A stretch of DNA of 7,847 bases from positions 1 through 7,847 of the forward strand of contig CAUZMW010000104.1 in NCBI GenBank assembly GCA_963581225.1, given 5' to 3'. How positions within the stretch are numbered: the stretch's first letter is position 1; the number at the start of each line of letters is the position of its first letter. The notes under the pieces were generated by a model. That model was not told where the DNA came from, searched no databases, and was given only the letters and a program-made list of their open reading frames with translations. This DNA is from SMWC01 sp963581225 (lineage in GTDB: Bacteria > Pseudomonadota > Gammaproteobacteria > Steroidobacterales > Rariloculaceae). This document shows, piece by piece, positions 1 through 7,847 of this stretch. A program made the position numbers and the translations under genes.

Positions 1-304
1 CGAGATAGCCATTCCCGAACGAGTGATTACCCGCGAACCGACAGCGGAACTTCGCCCGGACCAGAAAGACAGCGATTCGTTGCCGCCCTACGAGGTGCTG
101 GACGCAATTCTCGAAGCGCTGATCGAGAAGGATTACTCGGTCGAACAGATTACCGCGCTCGGTTTCGACCAGGAGGTCGTAGGCCAGGTATTGGAACTGG
201 TCAGGCGGAATGAGTACAAGCGCCGCCAGGCGCCGCCGGGCGTGCGCGTCAGCAGCCGTGCCTTCGGCCGCGACTGGCGCTATCCCATTACCTCAGGCTA
301 CTGA
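1..304 (+). CDS. nadE: NAD(+) synthetase, C-terminal fragment (5' truncated by window edge)
   Basis: The reading frame is open from base 2 (first full codon GAG) to a TGA at 302-304, so 100 C-terminal residues are visible. The segment IPERVITREPTAELRPDQKD, and later EYKRRQAPPGVR followed by RAFGRDWRYPITSGY, is the conserved C-terminus of NAD synthetase. This enzyme makes NAD from deamido-NAD with ATP and an amide donor in the cytoplasm, the last step of NAD biosynthesis. The tail resembles the long glutamine-dependent proteobacterial enzymes (N-terminal nitrilase-like glutaminase fused to the synthetase) more than the short ammonia-dependent E. coli NadE. The glutaminase part lies outside the window, so that class is inferred. 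A GTG at 23 is in frame but internal, because the homology continues upstream of it. The gene converges on bamD. Confidence 0.93.
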   Translation, partial: EIAIPERVITREPTAELRPDQKDSDSLPPYEVLDAILEALIEKDYSVEQITALGFDQEVVGQVLELVRRNEYKRRQAPPGVRVSSRAFGRDWRYPITSGY

Positions 305-313
305 ACTGTTTTT

Positions 314-331
314 TGCGGGACCGTCCCCGTA
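314..331. repeat. small GC-rich hairpin between convergent nadE and bamD
   Basis: The stem CGGG (316-319) pairs with CCCG (326-329) around a six-base loop, extended by a G-T wobble (315/330) and a T-A pair (314/331). A run of six T lies at 309-314, on the nadE side of the stem. For a + strand transcript the U run precedes the hairpin, and for the bamD transcript it would read as A residues. In neither direction does this have the hairpin-then-U-tract order of an intrinsic terminator. It could be a relic palindromic (REP-like) element or merely GC-rich spacer. No second copy was noticed in the window. Confidence 0.4.
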
Positions 332-345
332 TTCGTAGGCGTCTT

Positions 346-1098
346 CTACTCTGCGGCGGCCAGCGGGCCGTAGTTCTCATCCAAAACGCGTCTCGCGTCG
401 CTCGCAAGATCCCGCATGCCGAGTTGTTCGTAGGCGTCGACCATTATCCGCAGCGACTCTTCCAACGCCGGCGCCCCGGGGTAATGTTCGAGCGAGTACT
501 TGGCGCGATTGATCGCCGCGACATAGGCGCCGCGCTCCATGTAATACCCGGCAACATGGTTTTCGTACAGTGCGAGCCGGTTACGTAGATAGATCATGCG
601 CTCGCGACTGTCGGCCGCGTATTGGCTGTTGGGGAAGCGCCTGAGCAATTCCTGGAAGACCGAGAAAGCCTGCATCGTGTCGCGCGGTGGCCGTTCGGTC
701 ATGTCCACGCGGAAAATTCGCTCGATGACACCTGGTTCCTGGTCGAAGTAGGCCAGACCTTTCATGTATATGCAGTAATCGACGCGGGGATGGGTCGGGT
801 TCTCGCGCTCGAATTCGTCGGCCGCATCGATTGCCGACTCAGGCTCGCGGTTCCTGTAATAGGCATAGATAATGTCGAGCTGTGCCTGCCGCGTGACATT
901 ACTGAACGGATAGCTAGCCTCGAGGGCCTGGAAGTAGGCCAGCGCCGTCGGGAAGTTGCCGCTCCCCATCGAGTCGAGCCCGCGCTCGTAGAGCGCTTCC
1001 GGGCCTTCGTCCTGGACGATATTGCCGTCCCCGCCGCAGCCGGCGAGCGTAGCCCCGAGCGTGATAAGCACGACTGCAAGTGTTCTGGTTCGATGCAC
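346..1098 (-). CDS. bamD: Outer membrane assembly lipoprotein BamD
   Basis: This is a 250-residue lipoprotein, a normal length for BamD (formerly YfiO/ComL). It belongs to the essential BAM complex, which works with BamA to fold beta-barrel proteins into the outer membrane. The N-terminus has a short basic stretch, a hydrophobic segment (about residues 7-19) and a lipobox LAGC with the acylated Cys at 21. Residue +2 is Gly, not the Asp of inner-membrane retention. TPR-type helical repeats follow, starting with ALYERGLDSMGSGNFPTALA (35-54). The family-typical stretches RVDYCIYMKGLAYF (105-118) and ERMIYLRNRLALYENHVAGYY (166-186) are present. The start is GTG at 1098-1096: an in-frame TGA lies five codons upstream (1113-1111), so no earlier start exists, and a GGAAGAA at about the right distance can serve as ribosome binding site. 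The stop is TAG. It is transcribed divergently from rluD, as in E. coli. Confidence 0.96.
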   Translation of the reverse strand: MHRTRTLAVVLITLGATLAGCGGDGNIVQDEGPEALYERGLDSMGSGNFPTALAYFQALEASYPFSNVTRQAQLDIIYAYYRNREPESAIDAADEFERENPTHPRVDYCIYMKGLAYFDQEPGVIERIFRVDMTERPPRDTMQAFSVFQELLRRFPNSQYAADSRERMIYLRNRLALYENHVAGYYMERGAYVAAINRAKYSLEHYPGAPALEESLRIMVDAYEQLGMRDLASDARRVLDENYGPLAAAE

Positions 1099-1250
1099 GC
1101 GGTTCTTCCATCACTAAGCGCCCACAAAGACGCTTAAACTACAGCAACAATGTCCTCGCGACGGCCGCAGAGGTGGTTCACGGCAGTCGCTGGTCCGAGT
1201 TTAGAGTGTGAATTATAACGAAAAGTTTCCGATCCCCGCTGTGGCTTGCT
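1099..1250. other. Divergent bamD/rluD intergenic region
   Basis: These 152 bases separate the divergent starts of bamD and rluD and must hold both 5' regions unless rluD is read from elsewhere. The AT-rich patch at 1211-1230 contrasts with the GC-rich surroundings. I found a plausible -10 only toward rluD. Toward bamD I see no convincing sigma-70 pair and could not identify a sigma-E-type element with confidence. No tRNA, terminator or small ORF is supported here. Confidence 0.6.
1191..1219 (+). promoter_or_regulatory. Possible sigma-70 promoter for rluD
   Basis: TATAAC at 1214-1219 matches the -10 consensus at five of six positions and lies in the only AT-rich patch of the region. The hexamer 17 bases upstream, TGGTCC (1191-1196), is a poor -35. 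Transcription would begin near 1226, leaving a leader of about 25 bases before the rluD ATG at 1251. No clear Shine-Dalgarno sequence precedes that ATG. This is a motif match only. Confidence 0.3.
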
Positions 1251-2219
1251 ATGCAACACATTTTCGAGCGTCTACGGATTCCTGAGGAGCTGGCGGGCCG
1301 CCGCTTCGACCAGGCTGCTGCGACAGTCCTGGAAGGGTTCTCGCGGAGCCGACTCAAGATCTGGATCGAGAGCGGCCAGCTGACGCTGGACGGTCGGCAG
1401 GTCGAGCCGAGCACGAAGGTCCACGGTGGCGAGGAGATCGTGTTGGATGCGCAGATCGAACCCATCGTGCCGGTCGCGCCTGAACCGATTCCACTCGCGG
1501 TAATTCATGAGGACGCAGCGGTGTTCGTGATCGATAAACCCGTCGGCCTGGTCGTACACCCCGGCGCGGGAAATCGCTCGGGCACGTTGCAGAATGCACT
1601 GCTGAGCCTGGACCCCGCGCTGGCCGGGGTGCCGCGTGCCGGTATCGTGCATCGGCTCGACAAGGATACCAGCGGGCTCCTCGTTGTCGCGCGGACATTG
1701 AGTGCCCATGCCGCGCTGGCTGCGCAGTTGGAGCGCCGCGAAGTCCACCGCAGCTATCTGGGCGTCTGTCAAAGCGTGTTGACCGGTGGAGGAGAGGTTG
1801 ACGCCCCAATTGGACGTCACCCGAAAGATCGATTGAAGATGGCGGTCATCGATAACGGCCGTCACGCGCTGACGCGCTACCGGTTGCTGGAACGATTCCG
1901 CGCGCATAGTTATCTAAGGCTGCAACTTGAGACCGGACGCACTCATCAGATTCGAGTGCATCTTGCTCATCTGCGTGCACCGTTGGTCGGCGATCCCGTT
2001 TACGGAGGAAGACCGCGCCTGCCGCGATCTCCTAGCCCCGAGCTTCGGCAACGGTTGCAGAGCTTCCGCCGCCAGGCGCTGCACGCCAGCCGGCTCCAGT
2101 TTCGCCACCCCGATACCGGACGCGACGCGTGCTACGAGAGCCCGCTTGCCGAGGACATGGAGGCGCTGCTGGCTGATCTGCGCTCTGATGCCGCGCAAGC
2201 GAGCGAGCGGCCGACGTGA
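1251..2219 (+). CDS. rluD: 23S rRNA pseudouridine synthase RluD
   Basis: This 322-residue protein has the RluA/RluD architecture. An N-terminal S4 RNA-binding domain (about residues 17-64, with FSRSRLKIWIESGQLTLDG) is followed by the pseudouridine synthase domain (about 85-310). The catalytic motif GIVHRLDKDTSGLLVVART spans 131-149, with the nucleophilic Asp at 137. The conserved ETGRTHQIRVHLAHL block (227-241) is followed by LVGDPVYGG. RluD isomerises uridines in helix 69 of 23S rRNA (1911, 1915 and 1917 in E. coli), which lies at the subunit interface. The chosen ATG is the only ATG in the frame back to a stop at 1209. The N-terminus aligns with the family start just before the S4 domain. 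Members of the family share this fold, so RluD rather than RluC is assigned from the S4 domain, the motif and the bamD/pgeF/clpB neighbourhood. Its TGA overlaps the start of pgeF. Confidence 0.95.
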   Translation: MQHIFERLRIPEELAGRRFDQAAATVLEGFSRSRLKIWIESGQLTLDGRQVEPSTKVHGGEEIVLDAQIEPIVPVAPEPIPLAVIHEDAAVFVIDKPVGLVVHPGAGNRSGTLQNALLSLDPALAGVPRAGIVHRLDKDTSGLLVVARTLSAHAALAAQLERREVHRSYLGVCQSVLTGGGEVDAPIGRHPKDRLKMAVIDNGRHALTRYRLLERFRAHSYLRLQLETGRTHQIRVHLAHLRAPLVGDPVYGGRPRLPRSPSPELRQRLQSFRRQALHASRLQFRHPDTGRDACYESPLAEDMEALLADLRSDAAQASERPT

Positions 2220-2953
2220 CGTTCGCCACGATTACTCCGGAATGGCCGGCACCGGCGCGCGTGAAGGCCGTCGCGACCGAGCGCGGCAGGGGCGCAAGCC
2301 GCCGCCTCTACGCCAGTTTCAACCTTGGTACACATGTGGGCGACGAACCGGACGCCGTTGTGGACAATCGGCGCCTGCTGGCCGCGAAACTCCAGCTGCC
2401 GGCGGAGCCGAGTTGGCTTGATCAGGTCCACGGCACAACCATTGTGGATCTCGATACGAACTCACCGGGAGCCGCGGACGGCGCAGTCACGTCGAGTTAC
2501 AATCGCGTCTGCGCGGTACTCACGGCCGATTGCCTGCCGGTCCTGTTCACGACCACCGCCGGGGAACGCATCGGCGTCGCGCATGCCGGTTGGCGTGGCT
2601 TAGCCGGCGGCGTACTACCCGCGGCCGTCGCGGCCATGGGCGGCGATCCAGCCGATCTCCTCGTTTGGCTCGGGCCCGCAATAGGGCCGAGCGCATATGA
2701 GGTTGGCGCCGAGGTCCGGGCCGCCTTCAGCGCCGCCGATCCGGGCGCGGAGGCCTGTTTTCAACCAAACGCGAGAGGTCGTTGGCAGGCCGATCTGTAT
2801 GGGCTCGCGCGGCGAAGCCTGGCGGCGGCCGGCGTGAGCGCAGTCTATGGCGGTGACTTTTGTACCTACCTCGACGCTGAGCGCTTCTACTCGCATCGCC
2901 GCGAATCCCCCTGCGGTCGCATGGCGACGCTGATCTGGCTCGCGCCGCGATAA
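2216..2953 (+). CDS. pgeF: PgeF/YfiH family protein (LACC1-like multi-copper/zinc oxidoreductase fold)
   Basis: The product is 245 residues, the usual family length (DUF152/YfiH, LACC1 family). Metal-site residues are visible at His72 in DQVHG, Cys106 in LTADCLPVLF and His123 in VAHAGWRGLAGG. The family signature LGPAIGPSAYEVG (152-164) and the C-terminal FCTYLDAERFYSHRRE (215-230) are also present. E. coli YfiH was named peptidoglycan editing factor because it limits incorporation of wrong amino acids (such as Ser for Ala) into muropeptides. Other family members act as purine nucleoside phosphorylases/adenosine deaminases, so the exact reaction here is uncertain. The start is a GTG that overlaps the rluD TGA by four bases (GTGA), which implies translational coupling in one transcript. 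No strong ribosome binding site is visible inside the rluD end. No terminator is evident after its TAA. Confidence 0.93.
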   Translation: MTFATITPEWPAPARVKAVATERGRGASRRLYASFNLGTHVGDEPDAVVDNRRLLAAKLQLPAEPSWLDQVHGTTIVDLDTNSPGAADGAVTSSYNRVCAVLTADCLPVLFTTTAGERIGVAHAGWRGLAGGVLPAAVAAMGGDPADLLVWLGPAIGPSAYEVGAEVRAAFSAADPGAEACFQPNARGRWQADLYGLARRSLAAAGVSAVYGGDFCTYLDAERFYSHRRESPCGRMATLIWLAPR

Positions 2954-2970
2954 TTCAGGAATACGCAAAG

Positions 2971-3075
2971 GGGCCGGCCATGATGGTTCACGTCTCACTG
3001 CGCCGTACCCACCACGAGTTAGCTAAACGACAGTGCCAGCGGCTTCGAATCGACATGAACCATCATGTCCACCCC
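2971..3075. repeat. Long interrupted inverted repeat made of two related 18-base dyads
   Basis: CATGATGGTTCA (2979-2990) is the exact reverse complement of TGAACCATCATG (3056-3067). Pairing continues outside single or double mismatches: GGG 2971-2973 with CCC 3073-3075, GG 2976-2977 with CC 3069-3070, and GTC 2992-2994 with GAC 3052-3054. The downstream arm is itself a perfect dyad, GACATG-AACCAT-CATGTC (3052-3069). The upstream arm (2977-2994) matches its reverse complement at 16 of 18 positions. The centres are 75 bases apart. In RNA this could form a stem around a 57-base loop, in which CACTG (2996-3000) can pair with CAGTG (3031-3035). In DNA it looks like two operator-like sites. No U tract follows, so an intrinsic terminator for pgeF is unlikely. 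Confidence 0.6.
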
Positions 3076-3095
3076 TCTGAAGCGCACCGCGGGGA

Positions 3096-3124
3096 GTTGA
3101 TATTCGCGGGCGCTAACCCCATGT
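3096..3124 (+). promoter_or_regulatory. Putative sigma-32 (RpoH) heat-shock promoter of clpB
   Basis: The -10 element CCCCATGT (3117-3124) matches the RpoH consensus CCCCATnT at every specified position. The -35 element GTTGATA (3096-3102) matches CTTGAAA at five of seven positions, and the 14-base spacer lies within the usual range. Transcription would start near 3131, giving a leader of about 25 bases to the clpB ATG. clpB is a classic RpoH regulon gene, so motif and gene identity support each other. This is a sequence match only. Confidence 0.75.
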
Positions 3125-3155
3125 TGTATCTATCGGTTTTACGGAATGGACAGGC

Positions 3156-5753
<2,598 letters not shown>

Positions 5754-5841
5754 TCGTTCCCGATACTACGGCAAGGCTCCTCCGGTGCTGCGACCCGAAT
5801 CGACCAGACACAAGCGTCAGTACAAGGACGAGGGCTGAGAT

Positions 5842-6192
5842 ATGCCTATCTATGAATACCGTTGCGATTCCTGCGGCCACGAGTTCGACGCGCTGCAGAA
5901 GCTTAGCGACGAGCGGCTCAAAGACTGCCCCGCGTGCGAGGCTGCGGCACTCAGGCGTCTGGTGTCGGCGCCGTCATTCAGGCTCAAGGGCGCAGGTTGG
6001 TATGAGACCGACTTCAAGTCCGACAAGGAAACCAAGCGCAACTTGGCCGACGTCGCGGAGTCTAAAGAAGCTAAGGCCGGCAAGAAGGCGGACAATGGCA
6101 AAGAGGCCAAGAACGCGGCCGACACTAAGCCCAAGGTCGAGAAGTCATCCAGTTCGAGTGCCGGCAAAGACTCGGGCGCGGCGGCGAAATGA
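5842..6192 (+). CDS. FmdB-family zinc ribbon protein
   Basis: The product is 116 residues. The N-terminal part is the FmdB/CxxC_CxxC_SSSS regulatory-type zinc ribbon: MPIYEYRCDSCGHEF opens the protein and the four likely zinc ligands are Cys8, Cys11, Cys29 and Cys32. The conserved LVSAPSFRLKGAGWY (40-54) follows. From about residue 66 the chain is low complexity, rich in Lys, Ala, Glu and Ser, with 11 Lys in the last 50 residues and a run of five Ser. It is likely disordered. The family takes its name from a putative regulator of formamidase, but the molecular role of members like this one is not established. The ATG is preceded by GAGGG at suitable spacing, after an 88-base gap from clpB with no visible terminator. 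It is followed closely by a DUF502 gene and aspS, an order I recall from several gammaproteobacteria such as Pseudomonas. Confidence 0.9.
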   Translation: MPIYEYRCDSCGHEFDALQKLSDERLKDCPACEAAALRRLVSAPSFRLKGAGWYETDFKSDKETKRNLADVAESKEAKAGKKADNGKEAKNAADTKPKVEKSSSSSAGKDSGAAAK

Positions 6193-6210
6193 GTTGAACG
6201 GACGGTTGCG

Positions 6211-6861
6211 ATGGTAGTTCGGATCCGGCGCTATTTCATAGCGGGGCTGCTCGTGTGGCTACCGGTCGGCGCTACGATCCTGGTGTTCACGCTGGCTCTC
6301 GATCTCGTCGACCGATTGTTGTTTCTATTGCCGCCTCCCTGGCGGCCCGAAGCGCTGCTTGGTTTTCGGATTCCCGGGCTCGGTTTGATCCTCGTGCTTA
6401 TCGTGTTCGTCGTCACGGGGGTGCTCGCGGCCAACCTGCTCGGCCGGCGCCTCGTGAAATCGTATGAATCGGTCCTGGCGCGGATTCCTTTCGTGCGCAC
6501 GGTTTACAGTTCCGTGAAGCACTTCTCCGAGGTCATATTCAGCGATTCCACGGCGTCGTTCAAGAAGGTGCTATTGATCGAATATCCACGCGAGAAGCTG
6601 TATAGCCTCGCGTTCCAGACCTCGGAGAACCCGGCAGAGATCGAGGCCGCGACGGGCGAGACAGTCGTAGCCGTCTTTTTGCCGACAACACCTAATCCGA
6701 CCTCCGGCTTCATGTTGTTCGTGCCGACCCGCAGTGTTGTCGAGCTGGATATGTCGGTCGAGGAAGCGCTGAAGATGATCATCTCCTTAGGCGTCGTCGT
6801 GCCTCCGTGGCACCCGGTCCACCCGGCCGATGAGTTTGCGCCACCCGAGACGAGCCCGTAA
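6211..6861 (+). CDS. DUF502 family inner-membrane protein
   Basis: This 216-residue protein has the DUF502 layout. Two hydrophobic segments near the N-terminus (about residues 8-30 and 55-78), each a membrane helix, are followed by a soluble C-terminal domain. Conserved-looking family stretches are RIPFVRTVYSSVK (91-103), PTTPNPTSGF (158-167) and LGVVVPP (193-199). The basic N-terminus (MVVRIRRYF) favours a cytoplasmic start. With two helices the C-terminal domain would also be cytoplasmic. The biochemical function of this bacterial family is unknown to me, and no catalytic motif is apparent. The ATG lies 18 bases after the fmdB stop with only a weak ribosome binding site (ACGG), so translation is probably coupled to fmdB. 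The next gene, aspS, starts 45 bases after its TAA with no terminator between, which suggests one fmdB-DUF502-aspS transcript. Confidence 0.88.
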   Translation: MVVRIRRYFIAGLLVWLPVGATILVFTLALDLVDRLLFLLPPPWRPEALLGFRIPGLGLILVLIVFVVTGVLAANLLGRRLVKSYESVLARIPFVRTVYSSVKHFSEVIFSDSTASFKKVLLIEYPREKLYSLAFQTSENPAEIEAATGETVVAVFLPTTPNPTSGFMLFVPTRSVVELDMSVEEALKMIISLGVVVPPWHPVHPADEFAPPETSP

Positions 6862-6891
6862 CATCCGCTCGCCAAATACACCCTGACTTTT

Positions 6892-6897
6892 AAGAGG
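6892..6897 (+). promoter_or_regulatory. Ribosome binding site of aspS
   Basis: AAGAGG lies nine bases before ATG 6907. It is the strongest Shine-Dalgarno-like sequence near the start and supports initiation there rather than at an internal codon. Confidence 0.6.
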
Positions 6898-6906
6898 TTA
6901 GAGTAA

Positions 6907-7847
6907 ATGCGCAGTCATTACTGCGGTCGGCTTAGCCGTTCACAGATCGGTGAAGACATCACCGTGGCCGGCTGGGTTCACCGGCGGCGCGATCATGGCG
7001 GCGTGATTTTCGTGGACCTCAGAGACCGGGAAGGGCTGCTGCAGATCGTCTTTGATCCCGAGACAGCGGAGATCTTTGCTGCCGCGGAGCAAATTCGCGG
7101 CGAGTACGTGCTCTGTGTTCGCGGCCGGCTGCGCGAGCGCCCGGAGGGCACGATCAATGCTGACTTGCCGACGGGTGAAGTTGAGCTCCTGGCGAGCGAG
7201 CTGACGGTCCTCAATCAGTCCAAGACGCCGCCATTTCATCACGAAGAAAATGCCAGCGAAGAGCTGCGCCTGCGTTACCGTTACCTCGACCTGCGTCGTG
7301 AAGGAATGCAAGCTAACCTACGTCTGCGCCATCAGGTCACTCGAGCGCTGCGCGCGCTGTTGGACGAGGCGGAGTTTATTGAGATCGAGACGCCGATGCT
7401 CGCGAAGACGACACCTGAAGGCGCGCGCGATTACCTCGTGCCGAGCCGTACTCATCCGGGAAAATTCTTCGCGTTGCCGCAATCGCCGCAACTGATGAAA
7501 CAACTACTCATGATGTCCGGCTTCGATCGTTACTATCAGATCGTCAAGTGCTTCAGGGACGAGGATCTGCGCGCGGATCGCCAGCCCGAATTCACCCAAC
7601 TCGACATAGAGACGGCATTTCTCGACGAGCGAGCCATCATGGAGATGATGGAGGCGCTGATTCGGGAGACCTTCAAGATCGTCCTGGATGTCGATCTTCC
7701 CGAGCCGTTACCGCGACTGACCTATGCCGAGGCGCTCGAGCGCTACGGTAGCGACGCGCCCGACCTGCGCAATCCGTTGTTTCTGACCGAAGTCGCGGAC
7801 CTATTCGACGGCGTGGAATTTAAAGTCTTCGCCCGGCCCGCTGCTGA
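6907..7847 (+). CDS. aspS: Aspartyl-tRNA synthetase, N-terminal part (3' truncated by window edge)
   Basis: The frame is open from ATG 6907 to the window end: 313 codons plus two bases, about half of a bacterial AspRS (near 590 residues). The N-terminus MRSHYCGRLSRSQIGEDITV and GWVHRRRDHGGVIFVDLRDREG give the OB-fold anticodon-binding domain (about 1-105). The class II catalytic domain starts near 120. Its motif 1 region is FIEIETPMLAKTTPEGARDY (157-176), the bacterial substrate-binding stretch is LPQSPQLMKQLLM (190-202) and motif 2 is CFRDEDLRADRQPEFTQLD (215-233). The enzyme charges tRNA-Asp with Asp in the cytoplasm. Two positions linked to tRNA discrimination are His30 (codon 6994-6996) and Gly81 (7147-7149). 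They correspond to the His31/Gly83 pair reported for the non-discriminating Pseudomonas aeruginosa enzyme, so this AspRS may also charge tRNA-Asn. Motif 3 and the insertion domain lie outside the window. No frameshift is seen. Confidence 0.97.
   Translation, partial: MRSHYCGRLSRSQIGEDITVAGWVHRRRDHGGVIFVDLRDREGLLQIVFDPETAEIFAAAEQIRGEYVLCVRGRLRERPEGTINADLPTGEVELLASELTVLNQSKTPPFHHEENASEELRLRYRYLDLRREGMQANLRLRHQVTRALRALLDEAEFIEIETPMLAKTTPEGARDYLVPSRTHPGKFFALPQSPQLMKQLLMMSGFDRYYQIVKCFRDEDLRADRQPEFTQLDIETAFLDERAIMEMMEALIRETFKIVLDVDLPEPLPRLTYAEALERYGSDAPDLRNPLFLTEVADLFDGVEFKVFARPAA

Noticed and set aside
332..438. 12-base direct repeat TTCGTAGGCGTC at 332-343 and 427-438
   Set aside because: One or two exact 12-base matches are expected by chance in a window of this length. 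One copy is coding (bamD) and there is no further structure.
622..1137. 171-codon open frame on the + strand over bamD
   Set aside because: It lies antisense to bamD, whose family identity, lipobox and motifs are clear. The translation matches no family I know and is rich in frame-shadow composition.
1272..1907. 211-codon open frame on the - strand over rluD
   Set aside because: Antisense shadow of the GC-rich rluD coding sequence. It has no recognisable domain and no sensible start context.
3041..3051. GGCTTCGAATC, resembling the T-loop of a tRNA
   Set aside because: The flanking bases do not form the five-pair T stem, and no acceptor, D or anticodon arms can be assembled around it.
5754..5841. 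Search for a terminator after clpB
   Set aside because: No stem followed by a T run was found in these 88 bases, so no terminator is annotated. Read-through or Rho-dependent ending remains possible.

Overview
The window is a compact stretch of high-G+C (roughly 60 %, judged by eye) bacterial chromosome. It carries eight protein genes, and all are recognisable housekeeping families. The bamD gene diverges from rluD-pgeF-clpB, as in Escherichia coli (yfiO / rluD-yfiH-clpB), and an fmdB-DUF502-aspS block follows. Together these point to a gammaproteobacterium outside the Enterobacterales. The C-terminal nadE fragment is closest, from memory, to the long glutamine-dependent NAD synthetases, and its position facing bamD fits Xanthomonadales/Chromatiales-like lineages. 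That placement is inference from remembered gene order, not from a search.

Layout. Bases 1-304 hold the 3' end of nadE (+). A 41-base gap with a small GC-rich hairpin separates it from the convergent bamD (346-1098, -). A 152-base divergent intergenic region (1099-1250) has a plausible -10 for rluD. The genes rluD (1251-2219) and pgeF (2216-2953) overlap by four bases (GTGA). A 202-base gap (2954-3155) is the most structured non-coding part of the window. It holds two related 18-base dyads that are near-perfect reverse complements of each other, followed by a good match to a sigma-32 heat-shock promoter immediately before clpB (3156-5753). Then come fmdB (5842-6192), a DUF502 membrane protein gene (6211-6861) and the first 313 codons of aspS (6907 to the window end). 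No gene-free stretch exceeds 300 bases.

Functionally the genes are linked by position more than by pathway: NAD synthesis (nadE), outer-membrane protein insertion (bamD), ribosomal RNA modification (rluD), cell-wall or purine quality control (pgeF), protein disaggregation (clpB), two poorly characterised conserved proteins (fmdB, DUF502) and tRNA charging (aspS). I see no mobile element, CRISPR array, tRNA, rRNA, toxin-antitoxin pair or defence island, and no clearly novel protein system. The points most worth checking are the paired dyads before clpB, the sigma-32 promoter, the His/Gly signature suggesting that AspRS is non-discriminating, and the loss of the usual internal clpB start codon.
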